A stretch of 11,623 nucleotides of DNA, from NCBI GenBank assembly GCA_018648945.1, contig JABGQJ010000194.1:1-11623 (forward strand), given 5' to 3'. Position 1 is the stretch's first letter, and each line of letters opens with the position of its first letter. Below the pieces are notes generated by a model. That model did no database searches. It saw nothing but the letters and a program-made list of their open reading frames with translations, and was not told where the DNA came from. Shown here piece after piece: positions 1-7,262 of the stretch. A program made the position numbers and the translations under genes. This DNA comes from Victivallales bacterium. Its GTDB lineage: Bacteria; Verrucomicrobiota; Lentisphaeria; Oligosphaerales; Lenti-02.

Positions 1-2310
1 GGAAAGGCGGATGTGGATGACGCCCTGGTCGTCGAACCAGAGGGGGTCAATGGTCACGAAGCGGTCCCAATCCACCCTCGTCGTGTTCTTCTGGTGGTAG
101 ATGAGCCATAGGCGGCCGTCTGGCCCTTTGGCGGTGCAGTGATGCCCGGGCCCGAGGACTCCGTTGCCACGCTGGGCGATGGGGTTGCCGGGATGCTTCG
201 TGAACGGACCGGTCGGAGACGTGGCTGTGGCGTAGCCGATCGCGTAGTCGGGGCCGTTCGCGCCGCTCCCCGAATACATGTAGTAGTAGACCCCATTCCG
301 CTTCAGCACCCACGGGCCCTCGGTCACGTGACCGTGACGTCTCTCCCAGCCCTCGCTGGGCTGCAGGATGAGCTTGGGCTCGCCCTTGGGGGTGAGCGGG
401 TCGGCCATGGGCTGGACGAAGTTCTGGAACCCGCCCGGCAGCATCACGTAGTACAGATAGAGCGAGCCGTCGTCGTCACGGAAGAGATGGGCATCGATGG
501 CGCCCTTGACCAAGACCCCCTTGTCCTCGAACGGGCCGAGGGGATGGTCGGCCACAGCCACGCCGACAAGCTTCCCACGGGGACGCCGGTCGGGATCGTT
601 GGCGGTGTAGTAGAGGTAGATTTTCCCATCCTCGGCGTGGTGGTAGACGTCGGGGGCCCAGACCCCGCCACGGAGATCGCGGAAGCACTTGGGCTTGCGC
701 TCCCAGTGCACCAGGTCGCTGGAGACGAACACGTCGTAGCCCCGGCTGTCGGTGGTGGGGTAGAGATAGTACGTGCCCTCGTAGAGCAGGACGGTGGGAT
801 CGGCGGCGCCGCCGTAGTTGATGATCGGGTTGCGGTAGGTGCGCCGCAGCCCAGGGGCGGATGCGGGATCGGGCTGCGGTGACGGTTTCGTCCAGGCAGG
901 AAGTTCATCCCGGGTGATGACGTCTTCATCGAGGAAGACCTTGCGCAAGTGCTCTGCAGAGGCGTCACGAATGAAGGCGCCACCCCAGGTCGCGAACCAA
1001 CTCCAGCGCGTCTGAAAGGTCCGCATCAACTCCGGGTCCGGCGGGTCCCCGCCCTCGCCGAGAGCAACCAGTTTGCGCCCGCCGTAGGCCACTTGCGCAC
1101 TCTCCCACTCGGCACTCATACCGGGTCGCCGGCCCGCGTAGATGTCGGGGGCCACGATGTCCACCCATTCATCGCCGGGATACCAGGCGGACGCCGAGAT
1201 CCCGCCAGATGGGGGAGAATAGACCCAGATCAGGTTGTGCAAGCCGTGGTGTCGAGTCAGACGTCGGTAGAGCAGGTGCCAGAGCTGAACCAGGGGTTCG
1301 GGCCCCTTCGCACCCCACCAGAACCAGCCGCCCTGGGCTTCGTGCAGGGGCCGCCAGAGGATGGGGATATCGGCATCGGCAAACTTGCGAAGTTCGGCGG
1401 CGATGGCATCGATATCCCGGAGGAGCAGGCGGTAGCGTTCCCCAGCGGGGTCGGCCAGAACCGCCGCGATATCGAAGGTCGTGGCCTTGGTGTAGAACCC
1501 CTTGTACCACTCCTTGCCGCCGGGCTGATCGAGCAGGTCGGCAGGCGCATTCCAATGCCAACAGTAGGTGAGGATGCCGCCGCCGGCACGCACCCATGCA
1601 ACGGCCTTCTCGGTCGCGCCCCGGGGCTTGGCACCGTGCTCCACCCGCGAGGGGGAGTAGTCCATGAAGTCGAGGGCGGCAACCGCTGGCTCCCTGCCCG
1701 TCTGCTTCTGTATCCACGCGAGATTCTCGAAATCCTGCTGGCCTGCCAACGTCTTCCGACCGTAGAGCTCCACCAGATAGGCGTGCAGCCGCCGCGCCGC
1801 CGGGGTCGCCGCAGGATCAGAGAGCACGGCAGGCACCGGGGCCGGTGGCGCAACTGCGGCCGGCACGAGCTCGAAGCTGTCGATGTCGAACCACCCCCAC
1901 CCCTTGCGCAAGATCAGGCTGTTCTGCCCATCCCGAAGCACGAACTTGCCCGCGCTTTGCACCGCAAAGGACTCCCCGGTCTGCGCGAACACGCCCGAGC
2001 CGGTGGTCCCGTTCACCGCCACACTGTAGCCCTTGTCCCCGCGAGGAGAGCAATAGCGGATGCGCAGTTCGCACAGCCCGGGGGCAGCCTGGAAGGTCAG
2101 CCCCAACCGGTCGTCGTCCCGGTCAAACCCGGTGACATAGCCCCGGCCAGTGAATCCACCTCGGGCGGTACTGACCTCGACCCCGTAAAGCTGGCCATCC
2201 TCGGCCTCCAACCGCGCGACTCTACCCGGCAGAAGCGTGGTGCAAGCAATCATCAGCATGGCTCCCAGTAGCCCTGCAAGCAGGGGCGGCATCCGTCTGT
2301 GGGTATGCAT
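1..2310 (-). CDS. CBM35-GH26-GH43 bifunctional glycoside hydrolase, C-terminus cut by window edge
   Basis: The frame stays open for 770 codons and runs off the left edge. Residues 1-23 form a basic start, a hydrophobic stretch and a Cys in MIAC, suggesting a lipoprotein. Residues about 30-149 (VARLEAEDGQ ... WFDIDSFEL) look like a CBM35/CBM6 beta-sandwich. Residues about 165-450 look like GH26: WRPLHEAQGGWFWW holds the His323-Glu324 acid/base pair, and Glu419 in VALGEGG fits the nucleophile. Residues about 485-770 look like GH43: Asp504 in GAADPTV (base), Asp606 in AIDAHLF (pKa modulator) and Glu664 in VTEGPWV (acid), with family-typical spacing. GH26 enzymes are mostly endo-beta-mannanases, some xylanases or lichenases; GH43 enzymes are arabinofuranosidases or xylosidases. 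The protein probably cuts a backbone and removes pentose side groups outside the cell. It follows the sialidase gene by 61 bp. The start is not certain: GGGAAGG lies about 11 bases upstream, and Met7 is an alternative. Confidence 0.9.
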   Translation of the reverse strand, partial: MHTHRRMPPLLAGLLGAMLMIACTTLLPGRVARLEAEDGQLYGVEVSTARGGFTGRGYVTGFDRDDDRLGLTFQAAPGLCELRIRYCSPRGDKGYSVAVNGTTGSGVFAQTGESFAVQSAGKFVLRDGQNSLILRKGWGWFDIDSFELVPAAVAPPAPVPAVLSDPAATPAARRLHAYLVELYGRKTLAGQQDFENLAWIQKQTGREPAVAALDFMDYSPSRVEHGAKPRGATEKAVAWVRAGGGILTYCWHWNAPADLLDQPGGKEWYKGFYTKATTFDIAAVLADPAGERYRLLLRDIDAIAAELRKFADADIPILWRPLHEAQGGWFWWGAKGPEPLVQLWHLLYRRLTRHHGLHNLIWVYSPPSGGISASAWYPGDEWVDIVAPDIYAGRRPGMSAEWESAQVAYGGRKLVALGEGGDPPDPELMRTFQTRWSWFATWGGAFIRDASAEHLRKVFLDEDVITRDELPAWTKPSPQPDPASAPGLRRTYRNPIINYGGAADPTVLLYEGTYYLYPTTDSRGYDVFVSSDLVHWERKPKCFRDLRGGVWAPDVYHHAEDGKIYLYYTANDPDRRPRGKLVGVAVADHPLGPFEDKGVLVKGAIDAHLFRDDDGSLYLYYVMLPGGFQNFVQPMADPLTPKGEPKLILQPSEGWERRHGHVTEGPWVLKRNGVYYYMYSGSGANGPDYAIGYATATSPTGPFTKHPGNPIAQRGNGVLGPGHHCTAKGPDGRLWLIYHQKNTTRVDWDRFVTIDPLWFDDQGVIHIRLS

Positions 2311-2371
2311 GGACGGTTAACCCTTCCCAGTGGTCTTGGGGGCGAGCAGTGGTGGTCGGGAGAACGTCGCT

Positions 2372-4180
2372 TCAGCGGCGGGCGGCGCGGGGAAGACGGA
2401 GCTTGTCCAGCTTGAAGCGCGCGCTGACGACCGAATGCCGCCGGTCATCCGCCCAGTACTTGAGGTAGGTGGTGGCGATGATAGTACCGTCGGGCAACAA
2501 CTCCATGCCGGGGTAGCCGGTGTCGGCGTTGGCCCAGGAGTAGCCGTCGCGGGAGCTGCCGCGGTGCTGTAGAAGGTGGATACGGAACTGCCCGGGCTTG
2601 GCCTGGCGGATGTCATCATAGGTGCCAACCCAGGCCACGAATTGGCCGTAGGTGGAGCTGTTCAACGCGCGGTCACGGAAGGCAATGACCCAGCGTCCGT
2701 CGGGGGCCTGCACGCCTTCGTGGCGGTCGCCGGTGAGTCCCCAGGACGTGTCCTCGGGCGCCGTCCAGGTCTTGCCCTCGTCGCGGCTGAAGCACATCAT
2801 GCTTCTGCCCAGGTGGTGGTTTTCGCGCATCAGCATGCACAGCTCCTCGCCGTCGGGGGAGCGCAGGACGAAGGGCTCGCAGAGATTCTTGCCAGTTTTC
2901 TTGGCAATGATGCGGGGCTTGGTCCACGTGAGGCCGCCATCGGTGCTGATGGACATGACGCAGCCCTGATCGCGGCCCTCGGCGCGCATCTGACCGAAAG
3001 CGGCATAGCTCCCGTTCTTCAGCCGGATCATGCCGGTGAACGGCATCCCACAGGGGAAGCCAAGGGGGGGCTGTTCCACCCACGTCTCACCACCATCCTC
3101 GCTCATGATTGTCTGCATGCCCCGCGAACTGCTGAAGACCAAGAGCCGTTCCTGGCCCTGCGGGTCCACCAGGCGGTAGATGCTGGGGCAGTTCCGGTGC
3201 TTCGCGTAGCCGGGCGGCAAGGTGTCGTCGATCCGTGTCCAGGTCAGTCCCGCATCGTCGCTACGCGCCATCGGCCCGGCAGCACCGCCGTGCTCGTAGG
3301 ACCAGACGGCATACATCGTCTTGTTGTCGGGCATGAGGAGCGTGGTCGCGTGTCCCTGGTAGATCTCGGGCGTGCCCGCCGCGATCACCACCTGCTGGCG
3401 CTTCTTCTTCGTGATATCGACGATGGGCAACTCATCCTGGTACACCACGGGCACGTCTCGCACAACCGTGCCATCCGGCGCGCGACGGGCCAGGGCCCTC
3501 ACCTGCTGGGCCGCCAAGGCGGTATCATAGATCCGCACGTCGCTCATCATTCCCTGGAACGGCCGGGAGAGTGATCCGTCGTTGCCAATGTGTCCCTTGC
3601 CGCTGGGCATGGTCACAGCCTTCTTCGACGGCTTCCCCCCACCGTGGGGATCTGCCTTCCCATTGATGTAAAAGACCGGCACCGTGCCCGCACCGCTGCC
3701 ATCAAAGACCACGGCCACGTGAGCCCAGACATCGGGCACGAACGTCCTCCTGCCGGAGGACCAGTGCCCACCACCCGCACCAAACGTGAGGCCCAAGCGC
3801 TCCGCCTGCCGCCGCGTTACGTGCAGGAAGCAACCGGGGGGCTGAACGACGCGCGGGTAGGGCTTGTCGCCCTCGCCCATGCCGGCAACCTTGACCCAGG
3901 CGGCAATCGTGACTGCCGTCGCCTTGGGGAACTCGAACGCCGCCAATCCCTGCTTCGCACCCGAGAAGACGAGTACGCTCCCATGCTCGTCCTGCACGAT
4001 CTTCGCGTCTCCCGCCAGCTCAGCCTTGCGACCATGGCCGGACGCATCTGCCAGCACGACCGCGCCGGTTGCCTCCGAAACCGGCCAGTGCGCCACCGGC
4101 AACGGCTGCGGTCCCATGCACCCCGCCATCATGCCACACCCACTCGCCAACAGAATGCTGCGCCAGAGTCCACGTTTCAT
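2372..4180 (-). CDS. LamG-like plus sialidase-family (BNR) lipoprotein
   Basis: This 602-residue protein starts at an ATG with AAGGAG five bases upstream. The frame stays open beyond that ATG across the divergent spacer, but the Shine-Dalgarno and the signal peptide fix the start here. Residues 1-21 are a lipoprotein signal ending MMAGC (Cys21). Residues about 30-235 form a LamG/concanavalin-like beta-sandwich ending VRIYDTALAAQQVRALA, typical of the Laminin_G_3 group. Residues about 255-590 form a six-bladed sialidase-like propeller with four Asp boxes of the S-x-D-x-G-x-T-W type at 307-314, 360-367, 412-419 and 465-472. Homologues are usually annotated as exo-alpha-sialidase, a hydrolase of terminal sialic acids, but many BNR proteins of such bacteria have no tested substrate. 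The catalytic Arg triad and Tyr/Glu cannot be placed by eye, so the fold is firmer than the activity. It is the first gene of a probable two-gene operon with the GH26-GH43 gene. Confidence 0.88.
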   Translation of the reverse strand: MKRGLWRSILLASGCGMMAGCMGPQPLPVAHWPVSEATGAVVLADASGHGRKAELAGDAKIVQDEHGSVLVFSGAKQGLAAFEFPKATAVTIAAWVKVAGMGEGDKPYPRVVQPPGCFLHVTRRQAERLGLTFGAGGGHWSSGRRTFVPDVWAHVAVVFDGSGAGTVPVFYINGKADPHGGGKPSKKAVTMPSGKGHIGNDGSLSRPFQGMMSDVRIYDTALAAQQVRALARRAPDGTVVRDVPVVYQDELPIVDITKKKRQQVVIAAGTPEIYQGHATTLLMPDNKTMYAVWSYEHGGAAGPMARSDDAGLTWTRIDDTLPPGYAKHRNCPSIYRLVDPQGQERLLVFSSSRGMQTIMSEDGGETWVEQPPLGFPCGMPFTGMIRLKNGSYAAFGQMRAEGRDQGCVMSISTDGGLTWTKPRIIAKKTGKNLCEPFVLRSPDGEELCMLMRENHHLGRSMMCFSRDEGKTWTAPEDTSWGLTGDRHEGVQAPDGRWVIAFRDRALNSSTYGQFVAWVGTYDDIRQAKPGQFRIHLLQHRGSSRDGYSWANADTGYPGMELLPDGTIIATTYLKYWADDRRHSVVSARFKLDKLRLPRAARR

Positions 4181-4185
4181 TGTCT

Positions 4186-4191
4186 CTCCTT
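4186..4191 (-). promoter_or_regulatory. Shine-Dalgarno site of the LamG-sialidase gene
   Basis: On the minus strand AAGGAG stands five bases before the ATG at 4180. It decides the start, because the reading frame continues 139 codons further upstream to another ATG at 4597 that lies inside the divergent aminotransferase gene. Confidence 0.8.
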
Positions 4192-4236
4192 GTGGCCCGA
4201 TCCAGGATTGCCAAGGGGCACGGAGCAGGCTGCGTT

Positions 4237-4251
4237 CATACCAATGGAATG
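4237..4251. promoter_or_regulatory. Operator-like near-palindrome
   Basis: CATACCAATGGAATG is a 15-base inverted repeat with six of seven arm positions matching around a central A. It is bracketed by direct repeats of TGCGTT whose starts are 19 bases apart. It lies 57 bases upstream of the sialidase start and about 200 upstream of the aminotransferase start, a reasonable place for a repressor or activator site. No regulator gene is in the window, and a 15-base palindrome of this quality can occur by chance. Confidence 0.3.
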
Positions 4252-4454
4252 CGTTGCCGATACCAGACTCTACTGCCATTTCCCCTCGGGTACAGCCGAC
4301 ACCAATACAGGGAAGGAACGGAAGCGAGCTATGGCCCACACGCGCACTATGGTAGGGACGCAGCAGGCAGTGCCCAGTCGTGCTGTCCGGTTGCAGGATC
4401 GACTCGACACACAGTGGATTCATCCGACAGGAACACGGACGGAGGATCACGATC

Positions 4455-5687
4455 ATGATGAGCCAGTTGGCTGTCCATGGTGGAGTGCCAGTGCGAGAGA
4501 AGCCTATCGCGCCGAGCGGCGAACGCTTCGGGGATGAGGAGATCAGGCTTCTCACGGAGGTCGTTCGCTCCCAGAAGCTGAACTGCAACTGCGGCACGCG
4601 AGTCAGGGAGTTCGCCCAGTCCTTTGCGGATTACATGGGCATGGCGCGTGGCGTGATGGTGACGTCCGGCACGGCCGCCATTCACTGTGCCCTCGGCGCG
4701 GTCAATCTGAACCCGGGCGACGAGGTCATCACTGCCCCGATCACGGACATGGGCACGATCTACCCGATCCTGGCCCAGAATGCCGTGCCCATCTTCGCGG
4801 ATCTGGACCCGGACACTCTGTGCGTCGATCCGAGGGATATCGAGCGGCGCATCACCGCGAAGACCAAGGCCCTGCTGCCCGTTCACTTCTGCGGCAACTC
4901 CTGCGATATGGACCCAATCCTCGACCTTGCCAAGCAACATTCTCTGGCCGTCGTCGAGGACTGTGCACAGTCGTTCAACGCCAAGTACCGCGATCGCAAG
5001 GTCGGGACCATGGGCGATGTGGGGTGTTTCAGCTTCAACCAGTACAAGCATATCTCATGTGGCGACGGCGGGGTGGCGATCACCAGCGACGATCAGCTCC
5101 ACGAACGGGTCGAGCTATTCTCGGACAAAGCCTGGCCGAGGAGCGGCGACCGCCGTGATCATCGTTTCCTCGCCCCCAATTACCGTGTAACCGAACTGCA
5201 GGCCGCCGTGGCCACGGCGCAATTGACCAAACTCGACTGGATCACCGACACGCGGCGGGACCGGGGGGACCTGCTCACCACGCTCATCGGCAATGCGCCG
5301 GGCGTGCGTCCCATGCGCGTGTATCCGGGCGGGGAGTGTACCTACTGGTTCTACTGGCTGCGCGTGGACGAGGCCATTCGCGCGGATTTCGTGAGCGCGC
5401 TCAGGACCGAGGGGTTGCCCGCGACAGCCGGCTACATACAGGTTCCCGTCTACCTTTACGACGCAATCCGGGAGAAGAGGACCTACGGCGATTCGCACTT
5501 CCCCTACGGCTACCCGCCATTCCGCGACCCCGCCAACGAGATCGAATACGGCGAGGGACTGTGCCCGGTCGCGGAGCGTGTGCTTCGGGAGATGGTCCGG
5601 ATCAACCTGAACGAATTCTGGACCGAGCAGGATGTCCGCGATGCGGCACGGATCGTCAACAAGGTGGCGGAGCACTACGGAGCCTGA
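4455..5687 (+). CDS. DegT/DnrJ/EryC1/StrS-family PLP aminotransferase
   Basis: This 410-residue protein has no signal peptide and is presumably cytoplasmic. The start is the first of two tandem ATGs, with GGAGG nine bases upstream; the second ATG at 4458 would be twelve away. Fold-type I landmarks are in order: the N-terminal LNCNCGTRVREFAQ segment, the cofactor-phosphate region VTSGTAAIHCAL, the pyridine-nitrogen Asp169 in VVEDCAQS, and the Schiff-base Lys198 in SFNQYKHISCGDGG. Family members transfer an amino group from glutamate or glutamine to a keto-sugar, often nucleotide-linked, or to a cyclitol ketone. The length is normal and no key residue is missing. The sequence does not reveal the substrate. 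It is followed after 62 bp by the ceramidase-family gene on the same strand and is probably cotranscribed with it. No nucleotide-sugar dehydratase or epimerase is nearby, so a standard O-antigen sugar pathway is not supported here. Confidence 0.92.
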   Translation: MMSQLAVHGGVPVREKPIAPSGERFGDEEIRLLTEVVRSQKLNCNCGTRVREFAQSFADYMGMARGVMVTSGTAAIHCALGAVNLNPGDEVITAPITDMGTIYPILAQNAVPIFADLDPDTLCVDPRDIERRITAKTKALLPVHFCGNSCDMDPILDLAKQHSLAVVEDCAQSFNAKYRDRKVGTMGDVGCFSFNQYKHISCGDGGVAITSDDQLHERVELFSDKAWPRSGDRRDHRFLAPNYRVTELQAAVATAQLTKLDWITDTRRDRGDLLTTLIGNAPGVRPMRVYPGGECTYWFYWLRVDEAIRADFVSALRTEGLPATAGYIQVPVYLYDAIREKRTYGDSHFPYGYPPFRDPANEIEYGEGLCPVAERVLREMVRINLNEFWTEQDVRDAARIVNKVAEHYGA

Positions 5688-5749
5688 GAGGGGCCGCAGC
5701 CACCGCTGCATGGATTGACGGGCAGGCAAGGCAACCAATCTGGGTGAGG

Positions 5750-7048
5750 ATGATGACAACCAACATCAAGGCTGGCTTCGCCGCAGCAGACATCACTCCC
5801 GACAGAAATCGGCAGACGATCTACCACCGGCTGGGGGATCGCCCAGGCAACACCGTCCCGATTCTCGACCGGCTGTCTGTGCGAGCAACCGCATTCCGCA
5901 ACCCGGACTGCCTCGCCATCTGGGCAACTCTGGATGTGTGCGTGCTCGCCGCCGCGCTGCGCAACCGGATTGTGGCGGAGTTCGCACGTAGCGGCATGCA
6001 CGCGGACCAGATCGTGCTGTCGTCCACTCACACCCATTCCGCACCGACCGGCCACGGCTTCAACGGTATCGAACCCATGTCTGAGGAGTATGTGACCTTC
6101 CTGGTCAAGCAGACTGCAGACACCATGGTCGCAGCCGCTGAAGCGGCCCAGCCAGCCAAGATATCGTTCGGCAAGGCATTCGTGGACTTGAGCGTGAACC
6201 GCCGGCAGGTCGGGCGCATGGCAACGGTCAATTGCATTGCCGCCCCGACGGGGTTGGTGGACCGGGAGGTCAACGTCGCCAAGATCTGCCTGCGGGACGG
6301 GGAGAGGATGGGCCTGCTATTCAACTACGCGGCGCACCCCCTGGCAATGTGCCCTGAGAAGGGGGTGATCTCAGCCGATTTCCCCGGTCGCACAATCGCC
6401 TGTCTCCGTGGGAGTGGCGGGGCGGAGCACGCACAGTTCCTACAGGGCTGCGCCGGGAATGTGAATGTGAAGATCAGTGGGCGCGAGGCCGCGGACACGG
6501 CCGGGCAGATTCTGGCCGACGCGGTCCGGGCCGCCGCGTCTTCCGCCCAAGCCTCGGCCAGCCTGGACCTGCGCGTCGCGTCCGAGGTCGTGCATCTGCC
6601 CTGGGTCGGCATTCCCACGCTGGCGGAAGCCCGCCAAGCCCTGGCCGATGCAAAGACGCCCGGCAGCAAGGCCCAGCCCTTCTACAGGCGCCCCTGGGCT
6701 GAGAACTTGGCGCGCACGCTGGAAGCAGGCCGGCCTCCGGACCAAGCCGACGTGCTCGTCCAAGCCCTGAAGGTTGGCGACGCAGTCTTCCTGGCGCTGC
6801 CGGGTGAAGTCTTCGCCGAAATCGGCCTCGGGATCAAGCAACGCGCCGGCGTGGAGCACCTCTTCGTCGTTGCCTACGCGAACAACGGGGAGATCGGCTA
6901 CATCCCCACGGCTGCAGCCTTCGCGGAGGGCGGCATGGAAGTGGACGCGTCCCCCTTCTACTACGGGCTCTTCCAGCTTGCGCCGGGATGTGGCGAGATC
7001 CTGGCCGAGTCGGCGTTGAGAGTCGTGCGAACTGTCTGCGCCCGGTAG
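5750..7048 (+). CDS. Neutral/alkaline ceramidase-family hydrolase (PF04734-like), atypical active site
   Basis: This 432-residue protein has no signal peptide. Its start is ambiguous: GTG 5744, ATG 5750 and ATG 5753 stand in a row in one frame with only a weak ribosome site, and the homologous region begins at NIKAGFAAADITP just after them. Family blocks appear in order: SSTHTHSAP (His94, His96), NYAAHPLAM (His196), QGCAGNVNVK (236-241 region), LPGEVFAEIGLGIK (Glu353) and GEIGYIPTA (Tyr384). In the neutral ceramidase of Pseudomonas aeruginosa, zinc is bound by two His, a Glu and a Tyr, and all four have counterparts here. The catalytic Ser of the family's GDVSPN/AGNLSPN motif is replaced by Asn239. 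Related short, unsecreted proteins are common in Planctomycetes-type genomes and their substrates are unknown. It is probably a metal-dependent hydrolase, possibly of an amide, but true ceramidase activity is doubtful. It is downstream of the aminotransferase gene. Confidence 0.85.
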   Translation: MMTTNIKAGFAAADITPDRNRQTIYHRLGDRPGNTVPILDRLSVRATAFRNPDCLAIWATLDVCVLAAALRNRIVAEFARSGMHADQIVLSSTHTHSAPTGHGFNGIEPMSEEYVTFLVKQTADTMVAAAEAAQPAKISFGKAFVDLSVNRRQVGRMATVNCIAAPTGLVDREVNVAKICLRDGERMGLLFNYAAHPLAMCPEKGVISADFPGRTIACLRGSGGAEHAQFLQGCAGNVNVKISGREAADTAGQILADAVRAAASSAQASASLDLRVASEVVHLPWVGIPTLAEARQALADAKTPGSKAQPFYRRPWAENLARTLEAGRPPDQADVLVQALKVGDAVFLALPGEVFAEIGLGIKQRAGVEHLFVVAYANNGEIGYIPTAAAFAEGGMEVDASPFYYGLFQLAPGCGEILAESALRVVRTVCAR

Positions 7049-7155
7049 CGATCCGCTTCGGGGCAAGGAGAACGGGACATGAGCAGATCGCGATGCATCA
7101 GTCACGGGTGGGGTCAGGGAACGGGGCCAGCCCGCACCCCGCCGCCGCTGGCGCG

Positions 7156-7170
7156 CCGACCAACGGTCGG
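7156..7170. repeat. Perfect 6-bp hairpin with 3-base loop
   Basis: CCGACC and GGTCGG are exact reverse complements around the loop AAC. No T-tract follows on either strand, so it is not a standard intrinsic terminator. It could be an RNA processing or stabilising stem between two genes, a regulator site, or chance in GC-rich DNA. Confidence 0.35.
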
Positions 7171-7248
7171 GAACAGGCGTGGACGAGATGATCGAGGCCG
7201 GGCACCTACAGGAAGCAATTGTCGCTGAGAAACCCCACCAGAGCTAGC

Positions 7249-7254
7249 GGGAGG
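7249..7254 (+). promoter_or_regulatory. Shine-Dalgarno site of the 660-aa secreted protein gene
   Basis: GGGAGG lies eight bases before the ATG at 7263. The ATG leads directly into a signal peptide, so this start is secure. Confidence 0.8.
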
Positions 7255-7262
7255 ATCCCAAG

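Larger units (their letters stand above)
4181..4454. promoter_or_regulatory. Divergent intergenic region between two transcription units
   Basis: This 274-bp spacer separates the start codons of the minus-strand sialidase and plus-strand aminotransferase genes, so both promoters should lie in it. I found no convincing sigma-70 -35/-10 pair on either strand. It holds the near-palindrome at 4237-4251 and two copies of TGCGTT, at 4231-4236 and 4250-4255. No RNA gene or small ORF with coding character was seen. Confidence 0.6.
7049..7262. other. Intergenic spacer with hairpin, no convincing gene
   Basis: This 214-bp gap lies between two plus-strand genes. It holds a well-spaced AAGGAG (7065-7070) before an ATG at 7079 that opens a 49-codon Arg/Pro-rich frame ending at 7228, which does not look like a protein. 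A different frame from GTG 7179 to TAG 7245-7247 reads VDEMIEAGHLQEAIVAEKP..., which looks more protein-like but has no good ribosome site. It also contains the hairpin at 7156-7170. The length is enough for a separate promoter for the 660-aa gene, but no clear -35/-10 pair was seen. Confidence 0.5.

Noticed and set aside
949..2271. 440-codon plus-strand frame opposite the GH26-GH43 gene
   Set aside because: It is an antisense shadow of a GC-rich gene. The minus strand shows complete CBM35 and GH26 motifs, while this frame has Pro/Arg/Gly-rich low-quality sequence and no recognisable domain.
2576..4537. Two long plus-strand frames (2576-3574 and 3590-4537) opposite the LamG-sialidase gene
   Set aside because: They mirror the third-position GC bias of the real minus-strand gene, have no credible ribosome site and carry no motifs.
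4181..4597. 139-codon upstream extension of the LamG-sialidase frame
   Set aside because: It covers the divergent spacer and the start of the aminotransferase gene in antisense. The lipoprotein signal and AAGGAG at 4180 mark the true start.
5696..5709. Small hairpin GCAGC-CACC-GCTGC between the aminotransferase and ceramidase-family genes
   Set aside because: The five-pair stem has no T-tract and is expected by chance in GC-rich DNA, so it is not evidence of a terminator splitting the operon.
5336..5749. In-frame upstream extension of the ceramidase-family gene
   Set aside because: It overlaps the last 350 bases of the aminotransferase gene in another frame and reads as Arg-rich shadow; homology begins only after the ATG pair at 5750-5755.
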